A stretch of 64,000 nucleotides of DNA, taken from KBS50 sp042434095. GTDB lineage: Bacteria > Actinomycetota > Actinomycetes > Mycobacteriales > Micromonosporaceae. The translations under genes were made by a program, and so were the position numbers. The stretch's first letter is position 1. Each line of letters starts with the position of its first letter. Positions 1-9,771 of the stretch are shown piece by piece. The notes under the pieces were generated by a model that made no database searches, was not told the DNA's origin, and worked only from the letters and a program-made list of their open reading frames with translations. The DNA lies in the NCBI RefSeq assembly GCF_042434095.1, contig NZ_JBHLUE010000032.1:62001-126000 (forward strand). The letters are read 5' to 3'.

Positions 1-492
1 CGCTGGGCCGCCACCCAGCTCCGCGCCGACCAGGTCGCGCTGCTGGCCGCGCTCCCACCGACCGTCACGCTGCCGGTACGCGGGCTCGGCCCGGTGCTGT
101 TCTGCCACGCCACCCCGCGGGACGACGAGGAGATGGTCCTCGTGGACAGCCGGCTGGAGCGCTGGACTGAGGTGCTCGCCGGCGTGCCCGACGAGGTCCG
201 GACGGTGGTTTGCGGGCACACCCACATGCCGTTCGTCCGGCTGGTGGACCGGCGGTTGATCGTCAACCCGGGCAGCATCGGCATGCCGTACGGACCGGCC
301 GGCGCGCCCTGGGCCCTGCTCGGGCCCGGCGTCCAGCTGCGACGCACCGAGTTCGACCTCGACGCCGCGTGCGCGCGGATCAGCGCGGAGTCCGGGTACG
401 CGGGGGCAGCGGAGTGGGCCGACGAGTACGTCCGGGCCCGCCACAGCGACGTGGACGCCCTCACCGCCTTCGCCCCCCGCGACGGCCGCTGA
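1..492 (+). CDS. Metallophosphoesterase, YfcE/MJ0936-like (5'-truncated)
   Basis: The reading frame is open from the first base, so the N-terminus lies outside the window. The visible 163 residues hold the C-terminal half of a calcineurin-like phosphoesterase: LFCHATPRDDEE, then CGHTHMPF (the GHTH metal-binding motif) and VNPGSIGMPYG, typical of the YfcE/MJ0936 type. These are small cytosolic metal-dependent phosphodiesterases whose substrates are usually unknown. The N-terminal metal motifs (DxH, GD, GNH) cannot be checked. The gene ends 31 bp before a palindromic element that probably separates it from the next transcription unit. The family is clear; the substrate cannot be inferred. Confidence 0.85.
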   Translation, partial: RWAATQLRADQVALLAALPPTVTLPVRGLGPVLFCHATPRDDEEMVLVDSRLERWTEVLAGVPDEVRTVVCGHTHMPFVRLVDRRLIVNPGSIGMPYGPAGAPWALLGPGVQLRRTEFDLDAACARISAESGYAGAAEWADEYVRARHSDVDALTAFAPRDGR

Positions 493-522
493 CCCCCCAC
501 CCCACCCACCCACCCGCTCCGT

Positions 523-592
523 CGATCTTGCACTTTTGGCCCTGATAAACCGGTATTGAAGCCGCATAACGGGGCCCACAACTGCAAGATCG
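523..592. repeat. Dispersed palindromic element (CGATCTTGCA arms), copy 1
   Basis: Outer arms CGATCTTGCA (523-532) and TGCAAGATCG (583-592) are perfect inverted repeats. The inner parts TTTTGGCCC and GGGGCCCACAA pair imperfectly. The left 20 nt, CGATCTTGCACTTTTGGCCC, recurs as the complement of the right arm of the element at 45956-46024, so this is a repeat family and not a chance hairpin. It lies between the phosphoesterase gene and the tetR-type gene and could act as a terminator, although no U-tract follows. Confidence 0.7.
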
Positions 593-620
593 CGGGAGAG
601 GAGGGCAGGAAAAAGCAGGC

Positions 621-649
621 TTGACTGTTTCTTTCTCGGGCGGCACGCT
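621..649 (+). promoter_or_regulatory. Candidate promoter of the tetR-type gene, leaderless
   Basis: TTGACT (621-626) and CACGCT (644-649) are 17 bp apart and the GTG start follows 6 nt after the -10, which suggests a leaderless transcript. The T-rich spacer (TGTTTCTTTCTC) stands out from its GC-rich surroundings and may contain an operator for the regulator itself; that part is inference. Confidence 0.4.
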
Positions 650-655
650 GGGGCC

Positions 656-1450
656 GTGCCCCCCGCACCGACCCGCGAGCCGCAGCCTCCGACCCGCGTA
701 CCGCAGCAGGAGCGCAGCCGCGCCACCCAGGCCCGACTCCTGCACGCCACGGTCGACGCCCTGGTGGAGCGCGGCTGGTCCGGCACCACCACGATCGAGG
801 TGGCCGCCCGAGCCGGCGTGTCCCGCGGCGCCCAGCTGCACCACTACCCCACCAAGGCCGCGCTGGTGACGGCGGCCGTCCAGCACCTCGCCGAGCGGCG
901 GGCCGCCGAGATCCGCACCGAGGCCGCCGCCCTCCCGCCCGGCCCCGATCGGCCGGGCCGGGTCGTCGACATGCTCACCACGCTCTTCACCGGCCCGCTC
1001 TTCGCGGCCGCCCTTGAGCTGTGGGTGGCCGCCCGCACGGATCCGGAGCTGCGCGCCGCGCTGGTCCCGCTCGAGGCCCGGGTGGGCCGCGAGATGCACC
1101 GGCTGACCGTCGAGCTGCTCGGCGCCGACGAGCGGGTTCCCGGCGTACGAGAGACCGTGCAGGCCACCCTCGACCTGCTGCGCGGGCTCGGCGTGGCCAA
1201 CCTGCTCACCGACGATTCGGCCCGGCGCCGGGCCCTGCTCGCGGTCTGGAAGCGCCAGCTCGGCGCCGCCCTGGCCAGCACCGCCGCCCCGACCGGCAGC
1301 GCGGCCCAGGCCAGGCCCGCCGACCAGGCCGACACCGCCAACCGGGCCAGGCCCACCGACCAGGCCGGCAGCGCCGACCGGGCCAGGACCGCCGACCAGG
1401 CCGCCACCGCCACCCGGGCCCGGACCGCCGACCCGCACCCCAACCGCTGA
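656..1450 (+). CDS. TetR/AcrR-family transcriptional regulator
   Basis: 264 residues from a GTG start. Residues about 20-65 form a TetR helix-turn-helix (TIEVAARAGVSRGAQLHHYP, with the recognition helix at SRGAQLHHYPTK). A helical ligand-binding domain follows to about residue 205. The last 55 residues are a low-complexity tail of degenerate repeats (ARPADQA, ARPTDQA, ARTADQA) that does not belong to the fold. It stands first in an operon for acyl-CoA catabolism, so it probably represses that operon in response to an acyl-CoA or pathway intermediate; this rests on position, not on any ligand signature. No Shine-Dalgarno precedes the start. Confidence 0.85.
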   Translation: MPPAPTREPQPPTRVPQQERSRATQARLLHATVDALVERGWSGTTTIEVAARAGVSRGAQLHHYPTKAALVTAAVQHLAERRAAEIRTEAAALPPGPDRPGRVVDMLTTLFTGPLFAAALELWVAARTDPELRAALVPLEARVGREMHRLTVELLGADERVPGVRETVQATLDLLRGLGVANLLTDDSARRRALLAVWKRQLGAALASTAAPTGSAAQARPADQADTANRARPTDQAGSADRARTADQAATATRARTADPHPNR

Positions 1451-1465
1451 AACCGAGAGGTGCCC

Positions 1466-2374
1466 ATGGTCGATCTGGAGTCCCTGCTGGCGGATCTGGC
1501 CGCCGAGTCCGCCGAGCTGGACGCGCTGGTGGCACCGCTGCCGGCCGCGGACTGGTCCCGCCCCACTCCGGCGCCGGGCTGGAGCATCGCGTACCAGATC
1601 GCCCACCTGGCCTGGACCGACCACGTGGCGCGGCTGGCGGCCACCGACCCGGACGCCTTTTTCGCCTCCATCTCCCGGGCGGCCACCGACCCGGACGGCT
1701 TCGTGGACCGCGGCGCCGAGGAGTTCCTGGCGCCGCCGCCCGAGCTGCTGGACCGGTGGCGGCGCGGACGCGCCGGGCTGGCCGAGGCGCTCGCGGCGGT
1801 GCCGGACGGCGAGCGGCTGCCCTGGTACGGCACCCGGATGTCCCCCGCGTCGATGGCCACGGCCCGGATCATGGAGACCTGGGCGCACGGCCAGGATGTG
1901 GCCGACGCGCTGGGCGTCATCCGGCAGCCCACCGGTCGGCTGCGACACGTCGCCCACCTGGGCACCCGTACCCTCGGGCACAGCTTCGCGGCGCACGGCC
2001 GGCCGGCGCCGGACCGGCCGGTGCGGGTCGAACTGGCCGCGCCCGGCGCCGCGGCCGAAACCTGGTCGTGGGGGCCGCCCGACGCGGCCGACCGGGTCGC
2101 CGGCCCGGCGCTGGACTTCTGCCTGCTGGTCACCCGGCGCCGGCACCGCGCGGACCTGGCCCTCTCGGCGACCGGGCCGGTCGCCGACGAGTGGTTGGAC
2201 GTCGCCCAGGCCTTCGCCGGTCCGCCCGGCCCCGGCCGCGACCCGGCCGGACCGTCCGTGCCAGCCCGCGACCCGGCCCGACCGTCCGACCCGGACGCTG
2301 CCGGACCGTCCGCGCCGGGCCGCGACCCGGCCGGCCCGGCCGGTTCCGGTACGTCGAGAGCGGTCGACCGGTGA
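1466..2374 (+). CDS. TIGR03084-type protein (mycothiol-dependent maleylpyruvate isomerase fold)
   Basis: 302 residues from the ATG at 1466, which has GAGAGG five nucleotides upstream; an in-frame GTG at 1460 is a weaker alternative. The N-terminal half resembles the MDMPI/DinB-like four-helix metal-binding fold (GWSIAYQIAHLAWTDH, then METWAHGQDVADALG). The His residues in AHLAWTDH and AHGQD are the likely metal ligands. From memory, TIGR03084 proteins travel with AtuA-like genes in actinobacteria, and the AtuA-like gene follows here with a GTGA overlap. The reaction is unknown. The last 50 residues (GRDPAGPS, ARDPARPS, GRDPAGPA) are a repeat-derived tail. Confidence 0.75.
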   Translation: MVDLESLLADLAAESAELDALVAPLPAADWSRPTPAPGWSIAYQIAHLAWTDHVARLAATDPDAFFASISRAATDPDGFVDRGAEEFLAPPPELLDRWRRGRAGLAEALAAVPDGERLPWYGTRMSPASMATARIMETWAHGQDVADALGVIRQPTGRLRHVAHLGTRTLGHSFAAHGRPAPDRPVRVELAAPGAAAETWSWGPPDAADRVAGPALDFCLLVTRRRHRADLALSATGPVADEWLDVAQAFAGPPGPGRDPAGPSVPARDPARPSDPDAAGPSAPGRDPAGPAGSGTSRAVDR

Positions 2375-4341
2375 CCACGCCGCTGCGGATCGGCAACGCC
2401 TCCGGCTTCTATGGTGACCGCTTCGCGGCCTGGCGGGAGATGCTCTCCGGCGGCGACCTCGACGTGCTGACCGGCGACTACCTGGCCGAGCTGACCATGC
2501 TGATCCTGGCCCGGGACCGGCTCAAGGACCCCGCCCTCGGCTACGCGCGCACCTTCCTGCGCCAGCTGGAGGAGTGCCTGGGCACCGCCGTCGAGCGCGG
2601 AGTCAAGATCGTGACCAACGCCGGCGGGCTCAACCCGGCCGGCCTGGCCGATGCGCTGCGCTCGCTGGCCGACCGGCTCGGCGTGTCGGTGCGGGTCGGA
2701 CACGTCACCGGGGACGCGATCGACCGGCCCGACGCGCTCGCCGCGAACGCGTACCTCGGCGGTTTCGGCATCGCGGCCTGCCTGCGGGCCGGGGCCGACA
2801 TCGTGGTGACCGGCCGGGTGACCGACGCGTCCCTGGTGGTGGGTCCGGCGGCCGCGCACTTCGGCTGGCGGGGCGCGGACCTCGACGCGCTGGCCGGGGC
2901 CACCGTGGCCGGGCACCTGATCGAGTGCGGCGCGCAGGTGACCGGCGGCAACTTCAGCTTCTTCACCGAGCTGCCCGACGGTGGCCGGCGACCCGGGTTC
3001 CCGATCGCGGAGGTGTCCGCCGACGGGTCCGCGGTGATCACCAAGCATCCGGGGACGGGCGGGGCGGTCACCGTCGAGACGGTGACCGCGCAGCTGCTGT
3101 ACGAGATCGGCGGCCCGGAGTACGTCGGCCCCGACGTGGTGGCCCGGCTGGACACGGTGCGGCTCGGCCCGGACGGCCCGGAGCGGGTACGCGTCGACGG
3201 GGTGCGCGGCACGCCGCCGCCGGACACCCTGAAGGTGGGCGTGGCGAACCTCGGCGGGTTCCGCAACGGCATGACGTTCGTGCTCTGCGGGCTGGACATC
3301 GAGGCCAAGGCCGAGCTGGTCCGGGCGCAGCTCACCGACGCGGTGGGCCCGGACGGCCTGGAGTTCACGCTGGCCCGGACAGATCATCCGGACGCGGCCG
3401 AGACCGAGGCGGCCAGCGCGTTGCTGCACGTGAACCTGCGGGCCGACGAGCCGAAGCGGGCCGGCCGGGCGTTCTCGGCGGCGGCCGTGGAGCTGGCCCT
3501 CGCCTCGTACCCGGGCTGCACCCTGACCACCCCGCCCGGCGACGCCCGCCCGTACGGCGTCTTCACCGCGGAGTACGTGCCGCAGGACTCGGTCGAACAC
3601 CTGGCCGTGCTGCCCGGCGGCGACCGGCTGCCCATCCCGGCGCCGTCGGCCACCTCCGCGGCCCGTTTGCAGGGGACCCTTCCTATACAAAAAGCGATAA
3701 CAAGGGGCCCTTCCTTTCCTTCCAGCCGGCGGGGGGCGCTGGGGGAGCTGGTGGGGGCGCGGTCCGGGGACAAGGGCGGGGACGCCAACCTCGGCGTCTG
3801 GGCCCGCACCGAGCCGGCGTACGCCTGGCTGCGCGGTTGGCTCACCGCCGACCGGCTGCGCGAGCTGCTGCCGGAGACCGCCGAGCTGGCCATCGACCGG
3901 TACGAGCTGCCCAACCTGCGGGCGGTCAACTTCGTGCTGCGCGGCCTGCTCGGCGAGGGCGTGGCCGCCTCCACCCGGTTCGACCCGCAGGCCAAGGCGC
4001 TCGGTGAGCTGCTCCGAGCGCGGATCGTCGACCTGCCCGACCTGCCCGACCTGCCGCCGGACCCGGTCGACGGCCCGCGCCCGGCCACGCCGGACAGCCA
4101 GGACCGCCCGCGCCCGCCCGCACCGGACAGCCAGGACAGCCCGCGCCCGGCCGCGCCGGACCGCCCGGCCGTGCCGGACAGCCCGGCCGCACCGGACAGC
4201 CCGGCCGCACCGGACCGCTCGGCCGTGCCGGACAGCCCGGCCGCACCGGACGGCTCGCGCCCGGCCGTGCCGGACAGCCCGGCCGCACCGGACCGCCCGC
4301 GCCCGGCCGTGCCGGACAGCGCGGGTGGGAGGCCGGGATGA
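2371..4341 (+). CDS. AtuA-like protein (acyclic terpene utilisation, DUF1446) with inserted palindrome
   Basis: 656 residues from the GTG at 2371, chosen because it overlaps the upstream stop (GTGA) and starts at the conserved PLRIGNASGFYGDR. Residues 1-430 are the AtuA domain (TNAGGLNP, GYLAELTM-like region, TGGNFSFF). Residues about 455-545 are the small C-terminal AtuA-like domain (GARSGDKGGDANLG). In Pseudomonas, AtuA is needed for growth on citronellol and geraniol, but its exact reaction is not settled. Two oddities are visible. A palindromic repeat at 3671-3717 is read through in frame in the linker between the domains. The last 100 residues are Pro/Asp/Ala repeats (AVPDSPAAPD). Confidence 0.85.
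   Translation: MTTPLRIGNASGFYGDRFAAWREMLSGGDLDVLTGDYLAELTMLILARDRLKDPALGYARTFLRQLEECLGTAVERGVKIVTNAGGLNPAGLADALRSLADRLGVSVRVGHVTGDAIDRPDALAANAYLGGFGIAACLRAGADIVVTGRVTDASLVVGPAAAHFGWRGADLDALAGATVAGHLIECGAQVTGGNFSFFTELPDGGRRPGFPIAEVSADGSAVITKHPGTGGAVTVETVTAQLLYEIGGPEYVGPDVVARLDTVRLGPDGPERVRVDGVRGTPPPDTLKVGVANLGGFRNGMTFVLCGLDIEAKAELVRAQLTDAVGPDGLEFTLARTDHPDAAETEAASALLHVNLRADEPKRAGRAFSAAAVELALASYPGCTLTTPPGDARPYGVFTAEYVPQDSVEHLAVLPGGDRLPIPAPSATSAARLQGTLPIQKAITRGPSFPSSRRGALGELVGARSGDKGGDANLGVWARTEPAYAWLRGWLTADRLRELLPETAELAIDRYELPNLRAVNFVLRGLLGEGVAASTRFDPQAKALGELLRARIVDLPDLPDLPPDPVDGPRPATPDSQDRPRPPAPDSQDSPRPAAPDRPAVPDSPAAPDSPAAPDRSAVPDSPAAPDGSRPAVPDSPAAPDRPRPAVPDSAGGRPG
3671..3717. repeat. AAGGGGCCCTT palindromic element inside the AtuA-like gene
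   Basis: The arms GGGGACCCTTCCTAT and ATAACAAGGGGCCCTTCC flank the loop ACAAAAAGCG. The same element lies between genes at 28552, 48167 and 51228. Here it is translated as QGTLPIQKAITRGPSFPSS in the inter-domain linker, with no stop codon and no frame change. The left arm is more degenerate than in the intergenic copies, which fits selection against a strong terminator inside the gene. Confidence 0.85.
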
Positions 4342-5603
4342 GCCTGGTGGACACGCCGGAACGGCGGCAGTTGCGCGAGCTGACCCGGTCGTTCGTGACC
4401 CGCGAGGTGCTGCCCCACCTGGCCGACTGGGAGCGGGCCGGGGAGGTGCCGCGCGGCCTGCACCGGAAGGCGGCCGAGCTGGGACTGCTCGGGATCGGCT
4501 TCCCCGAAAAGGTCGGCGGCAGCGGCGGCGACCTGCTCGACTCCATCGTGGTCACCGAGGAGATCATCCGAGCGGGCGGCTCCTCCGGGCTGGTGGCGGC
4601 GCTGTTCACGCACGGCATCGCGCTGCCGCACATGGTGGCCGCGGCCGGCGCCGCTCCCGGGCTGCCGAGCCCGGCCGGCGCCGCTCCCGGGCTGCCGAGC
4701 CGGGCCGGCGCCGCTGCCGGGCTGCCAAGCCGGGCCGGTGGCCACCCCGGCGCGGCCGCCGGCCGGGCCGCCGAAGGCCTGGTCGAGCGGTACGTCCGGC
4801 CGACGCTGGCCGGCGAGAAGATCGGCGCGCTGGCCGTCACCGAGCCGGACGGCGGTTCCGACGTCGCGGGGATCCGCACCACCGCCCGGCTGGACGGCGA
4901 GCACTACGTGGTGAACGGCACGAAGACGTACATCACCAGCGGGATCCGGGCCGACTTCGTCACCACGGCGGTCTGCACCGGTGGCCTGGCCGGCGCCGGG
5001 CCGGTGTCGCTGCTGGTCATCGACAAGGGGCTGCCCGGCTTCACCGTGGGTCCGCCGCTGGCCAAGATGGGCTGGCACTGCTCGGACACCGCCGAGCTGT
5101 CCTTCGCCGATGTACGGGTGCCGGCCGCCAACCTCGTCGGGCCGGCCGACACCGGCTTCCTGCAGATCATGCAGCACTTCGCCGCCGAGCGGCTGTCCCT
5201 GGCCACCAGCGCGTACGCCACGGCGCAGCGATGCTGTGACCTGACCGTGCGGTGGTGCCGGGACCGGCACACGTTCGGCCGCCCGCTGGCCACCCGGCAG
5301 GTGATCCGGCACCGGCTGGCCGAGATGGCCACGGTGACCGAGGCGGCGCGCAGCTTCGTGCACGACGTGGCCACCCGGGTCGCCACCGGCCAGCCGCTGG
5401 TGGCCGAGGTGGCGATGGCCAAGAACGTGGCGGTGGCCGCCTGCGACCGGGTGGTGGACGCCGGGGTGCAGCTGCACGGCGGCTTCGGCTACCTGCGCGA
5501 CGCCGAGGTCGAGCGGCACTACCGGGACGCCCGCATCCTCGGCATCGGCGGCGGCACCACCGAGATCATGAACGAGATCATCGCGAAGGGCATGGGGATC
5601 TGA
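4338..5603 (+). CDS. Acyl-CoA dehydrogenase (AtuD/isovaleryl-CoA type)
   Basis: 421 residues; its ATG overlaps the previous stop (ATGA). Flavin-binding and substrate motifs are intact: AVTEPDGGSDVAGIRTTA, NGTKTYITSG, LHGGFGYLRDAEVERHYRD and the C-terminal GGGTTEIMNEIIAKGMGI with the region of the catalytic Glu. It should introduce an alpha,beta double bond into a branched acyl-CoA before the carboxylase acts. Residues about 102-133 contain three 10-residue repeats (AGAAPGLPSR type) from a 30-bp tandem array at 4643-4732. They lie between the N-terminal helical domain and the region that normally continues directly, so this is an expansion of a surface loop. Confidence 0.88.
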   Translation: MSLVDTPERRQLRELTRSFVTREVLPHLADWERAGEVPRGLHRKAAELGLLGIGFPEKVGGSGGDLLDSIVVTEEIIRAGGSSGLVAALFTHGIALPHMVAAAGAAPGLPSPAGAAPGLPSRAGAAAGLPSRAGGHPGAAAGRAAEGLVERYVRPTLAGEKIGALAVTEPDGGSDVAGIRTTARLDGEHYVVNGTKTYITSGIRADFVTTAVCTGGLAGAGPVSLLVIDKGLPGFTVGPPLAKMGWHCSDTAELSFADVRVPAANLVGPADTGFLQIMQHFAAERLSLATSAYATAQRCCDLTVRWCRDRHTFGRPLATRQVIRHRLAEMATVTEAARSFVHDVATRVATGQPLVAEVAMAKNVAVAACDRVVDAGVQLHGGFGYLRDAEVERHYRDARILGIGGGTTEIMNEIIAKGMGI

Positions 5604-5604
5604 C

Positions 5605-7224
<1,620 letters not shown>

Positions 7225-7233
7225 GGGTGTCTC

Positions 7234-9760
7234 GTGATTCGTCGACTGCTCATCGCGAACCGGGGCGAGATCGCCCGCCGGATCATCGCCACCTGCCGCA
7301 CCATGGGCATCGAGACCGTGGCCGTGCACTCGGACGCCGACGCCGACGCGCCGTACGTGACCGAGGCCGACACGGCGGTGCGGTTGCCGGGCAACGCGCC
7401 GGCCGAGACGTACCTGCGGATCGACCTGATCGTGGCGGCGGCCCGGCGGGCCGGCGCGGACGCCGTGCACCCGGGTTACGGCTTTCTCGCGGAGAACGCG
7501 GAGTTCGCGGCGGCCGTGGTGGACGCCGACCTGATCTGGGTGGGGCCGCCGGCCAAGGCGATCGCCGCGATGGGCGACAAGGTCGAGGCGAAGAAGCTGC
7601 TGGCCGAGGCCGGCGTGCCGATGCTGCCGACCTGGACCGACCCGGACCGGATCACCGAATTCCCGGTGCTGGTCAAGGCGGCCGCCGGCGGCGGCGGACG
7701 CGGGATGCGGATCGTCCGGGACGCCGCCGGGCTCGCCGAGGCGGTCGCGGGCGCGCGCCGGGAGGCCGCCGCGGCGTTCGGCGACGGCACGGTCTTCCTG
7801 GAGCGGTACGTCGAACGGTCCCGGCACGTCGAGGTGCAGATCTTCGGCGACACCCACGGTACGGTGCTCAGCCTCGGTGAGCGGGAGTGTTCGATCCAGC
7901 GCCGGCACCAGAAGATCATCGAGGAGGCGCCGGCCGTCATCCCCGAGGCGCTGCGCGCGGCGCTGGCCGAGGCCGCGGTGGCGGCCGGGCGGGCGGTCGG
8001 CTACGTCGGCGCCGGCACGGTCGAGTTCCTGCTGGCGCCCGCCGGCTCAGCCGGAGCGCAGCCGGAGCCGGGGTATGGCGGAGGCGAGCACCGGCCCGCC
8101 GGCTCAGCCGGAGCGCAGCCGGAGCCGGGGTATGGCGGAGGCGAGCACCGGCCCGCCGGCTCAGCCGGAGNNNNNNNNNNNNNNNNNNNNNNNNNNNNNN
8201 NNNNNNNNNNNNNNNNNNNNNNNNNNNNNNNNNNNNNNNNNNNNNNNNNNNNNNNNNNNNNNNNNNNNNNNNNNNNNNNNNNNNNNNNNNNNNNNNNNNN
8301 NNNNNNNNGGAGAGTTCTACTTCCTGGAGATGAACACCCGGCTTCAGGTGGAACATCCGGTCACCGAGTGCGTCACCGGGCTGGACCTGGTCCGCCTGCA
8401 ACTGCTGGTGGCCGAGGGCGAGCCGCTGCCGATCTCGACGACCCCCGCGGTACGCGGGCACGCAGTCGAGGTGCGGCTCTGCGCCGAGGACCCGCGCCGG
8501 GACTGGCGACCCGCCACGGGCACCCTGCACCGGTTCGCCGTACCCGGCGTGGCCGGCGAGTTCGGCCTGGCCGGCGCGGGCGGCGCGGCCGGCTCTGGCG
8601 GCGCGGCCGGCGCGGGCGGCGCGGCCGGCGCGGGCGGCGGGCTGCGGCTGGACTCCGGGGTGCGGTCCGGCTCGACGGTGGGCGTGCACTTCGACTCGAT
8701 GCTGGCCAAGCTGGTGGCGTGGGCGCCCACCCGGGCCGAGGCGGTCCGGCTGCTGGCCGGCGCGCTGGCCCGGGCCGAGATCCACGGCGTCACCACCAAC
8801 CGGGATCTGCTGGTCCGCGTGCTGCGCGGCCCGGCCTTCACCCCCACGGGAAGATCTTGGAATTCCGGTGCGCCGGAAGGGGCAGCGGAATTCCAGGATC
8901 GCAACGGGGTGGCCGGCGAGTTGGACACCGGCTTCCTCGACCGCCATGCGGAGGTCTTCGAGCCGCTCGCCGGGCCCGATGAGGTACGCCGGGCCGCGCT
9001 GGCCGCGGCGCTCGCCGACGCCGCCGACCGGCGTGCCGCGGCCAGGGTGCTGGCCGGGCTGCCGTCCGGCTGGCGCAACGTCCCAGCCGTGCCGCAGTCG
9101 ATCCGGTACGCCGGCCCGGACGGCGAACTCGAGGTGCGCTACCGGCTCACCCGGACCGGCGCCCTGGACACCTGGTCGGTGAGCCCACCGGCACCACTCG
9201 CTGATCATGGGGTCCGCTGCGCAGACTCGGCCGAAAACCGTGGCAAACACCCTGATCAGCGCAGGTCGAGCGGGCTGCCGGTGGTGGAGATCCTGGCGGT
9301 GCGGCCGGGTCGGGTGGTCCTCGAGGTTGACGGGGTGACGCTCGCGTACTCCGTACATCGGGTGGGTGCGGAGGTTGAGGTGGACGGGCCGGAGGGTTCG
9401 GTCCGCCTGGCGGAGCTGCCCCGCTTCCCGAAGCCGGCGGCCGAGCTGGCCGCCGGATCGCTGCTGGCGCCGCTGCCCGGCACGGTGACCCGGCTCGCCG
9501 TCACGGTCGGTCAACGGGTGGCCGCCGGCGACCCGCTGCTCACGCTCGAGGCGATGAAGCTGGAACATCCGGTGCTCGCTCCCACGGCCGGCACCGTGGT
9601 CGAGCTGCCGGTGCCGGCCGGCGGCCAGGTCGACACCGGCGCGGTGCTGGCCGTCGTCGACCCCGACCGGCCCGCCGATCCCGACGGGACCGTGGACGCC
9701 GGACCGGCCGCGGACGTCGCACCGGCCGCGGGCGTCGCACCGGCCGCCGAATCCGACTGA
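7234..9760 (+). CDS. Acyl-CoA carboxylase biotin carboxylase/BCCP (alpha) subunit, interrupted by assembly gap
   Basis: The GTG at 7234 follows AGGGGTG. The first part has the biotin carboxylase start (RRLLIANRGEIARRI), the ATP-grasp glycine loop (KAAAGGGGRGMRI) and ERECSIQRRHQKIIEEAP. After the gap come EFYFLEMNTRLQVEHPVTE and the C-terminal biotinyl domain with TLEAMKLEHPV. Between GTVEFLLAP and GEFYFLEMN, where homologues have only a few residues, lies a 57-bp tandem array running into 138 Ns. The frame differs by one base across the gap, so the gap length is probably only an estimate. Two palindromes (8853-8900 and 9199-9261) and a Gly/Ala run near residue 450 are further insertions. It should carboxylate a 3-methyl-branched enoyl-CoA. 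Confidence 0.85.
8038..8170 (+). repeat. 57-bp tandem repeat, at least 2.3 copies, truncated by gap
   Basis: Units 8038-8094 and 8095-8151 are identical and a third is cut by the gap at 8171. Each unit encodes 19 residues beginning PAGSAGAQPEPGYGGGEHR. The true copy number is hidden by the gap. The unit length is a multiple of three, so changes in copy number leave the reading frame intact. Confidence 0.95.
8171..8308. other. Assembly gap (138 N) inside the carboxylase gene
   Basis: The run of N starts within a tandem repeat and ends at GGAGAGTTCTAC, the expected next conserved stretch. Codons upstream begin at positions with remainder 1 modulo 3 and codons downstream at remainder 2. An intact gene would therefore need a true gap of 2 modulo 3, for example 137 or 140 nt. 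Confidence 0.97.
8853..8900. repeat. Palindrome inside the carboxylase gene (GATCTTGGAATTCCG arms)
   Basis: GATCTTGGAATTCCG (8853-8867) faces CGGAATTCCAGGATC (8886-8900), with one mismatch in 15. The centre GTGCGCCGGAAGG is partly self-complementary. It is translated in frame between TPTGR and the following NGVAGELDTGFLDRH. The arms begin with the same GATCTTG as the intergenic elements at 523, 10980 and 45956. Confidence 0.75.
9199..9261. repeat. Second palindrome inside the carboxylase gene (CGCTGATCA arms)
   Basis: CGCTGATCA (9199-9207) and TGATCAGCG (9253-9261) are perfect inverted repeats with partly pairing GGGGT/ACCC next to them. The stretch is translated as ADHGVRCADSAENRGKHPDQ, a polar sequence unlike the surrounding domain, between the carboxylase core and the biotinyl domain. 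Confidence 0.6.
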
Positions 9761-9771
9761 AAGGTTGCGCC

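Noticed and set aside
461..2146. Long minus-strand frame opposite the TetR and TIGR03084-type genes
   Set aside because: It is an Arg/Gly/Pro-rich antisense shadow in very GC-rich DNA, with no ribosome site and no motif; the plus strand encodes recognisable proteins.
844..3690. 948-codon minus-strand frame opposite the AtuA-like gene
   Set aside because: Composition is typical of a shadow frame and it crosses several real gene borders.
8171..8308. Frameshift (pseudogene) in the biotin carboxylase gene
   Set aside because: The frame change coincides with a run of N whose length is likely an estimate; both sides are otherwise intact and conserved.
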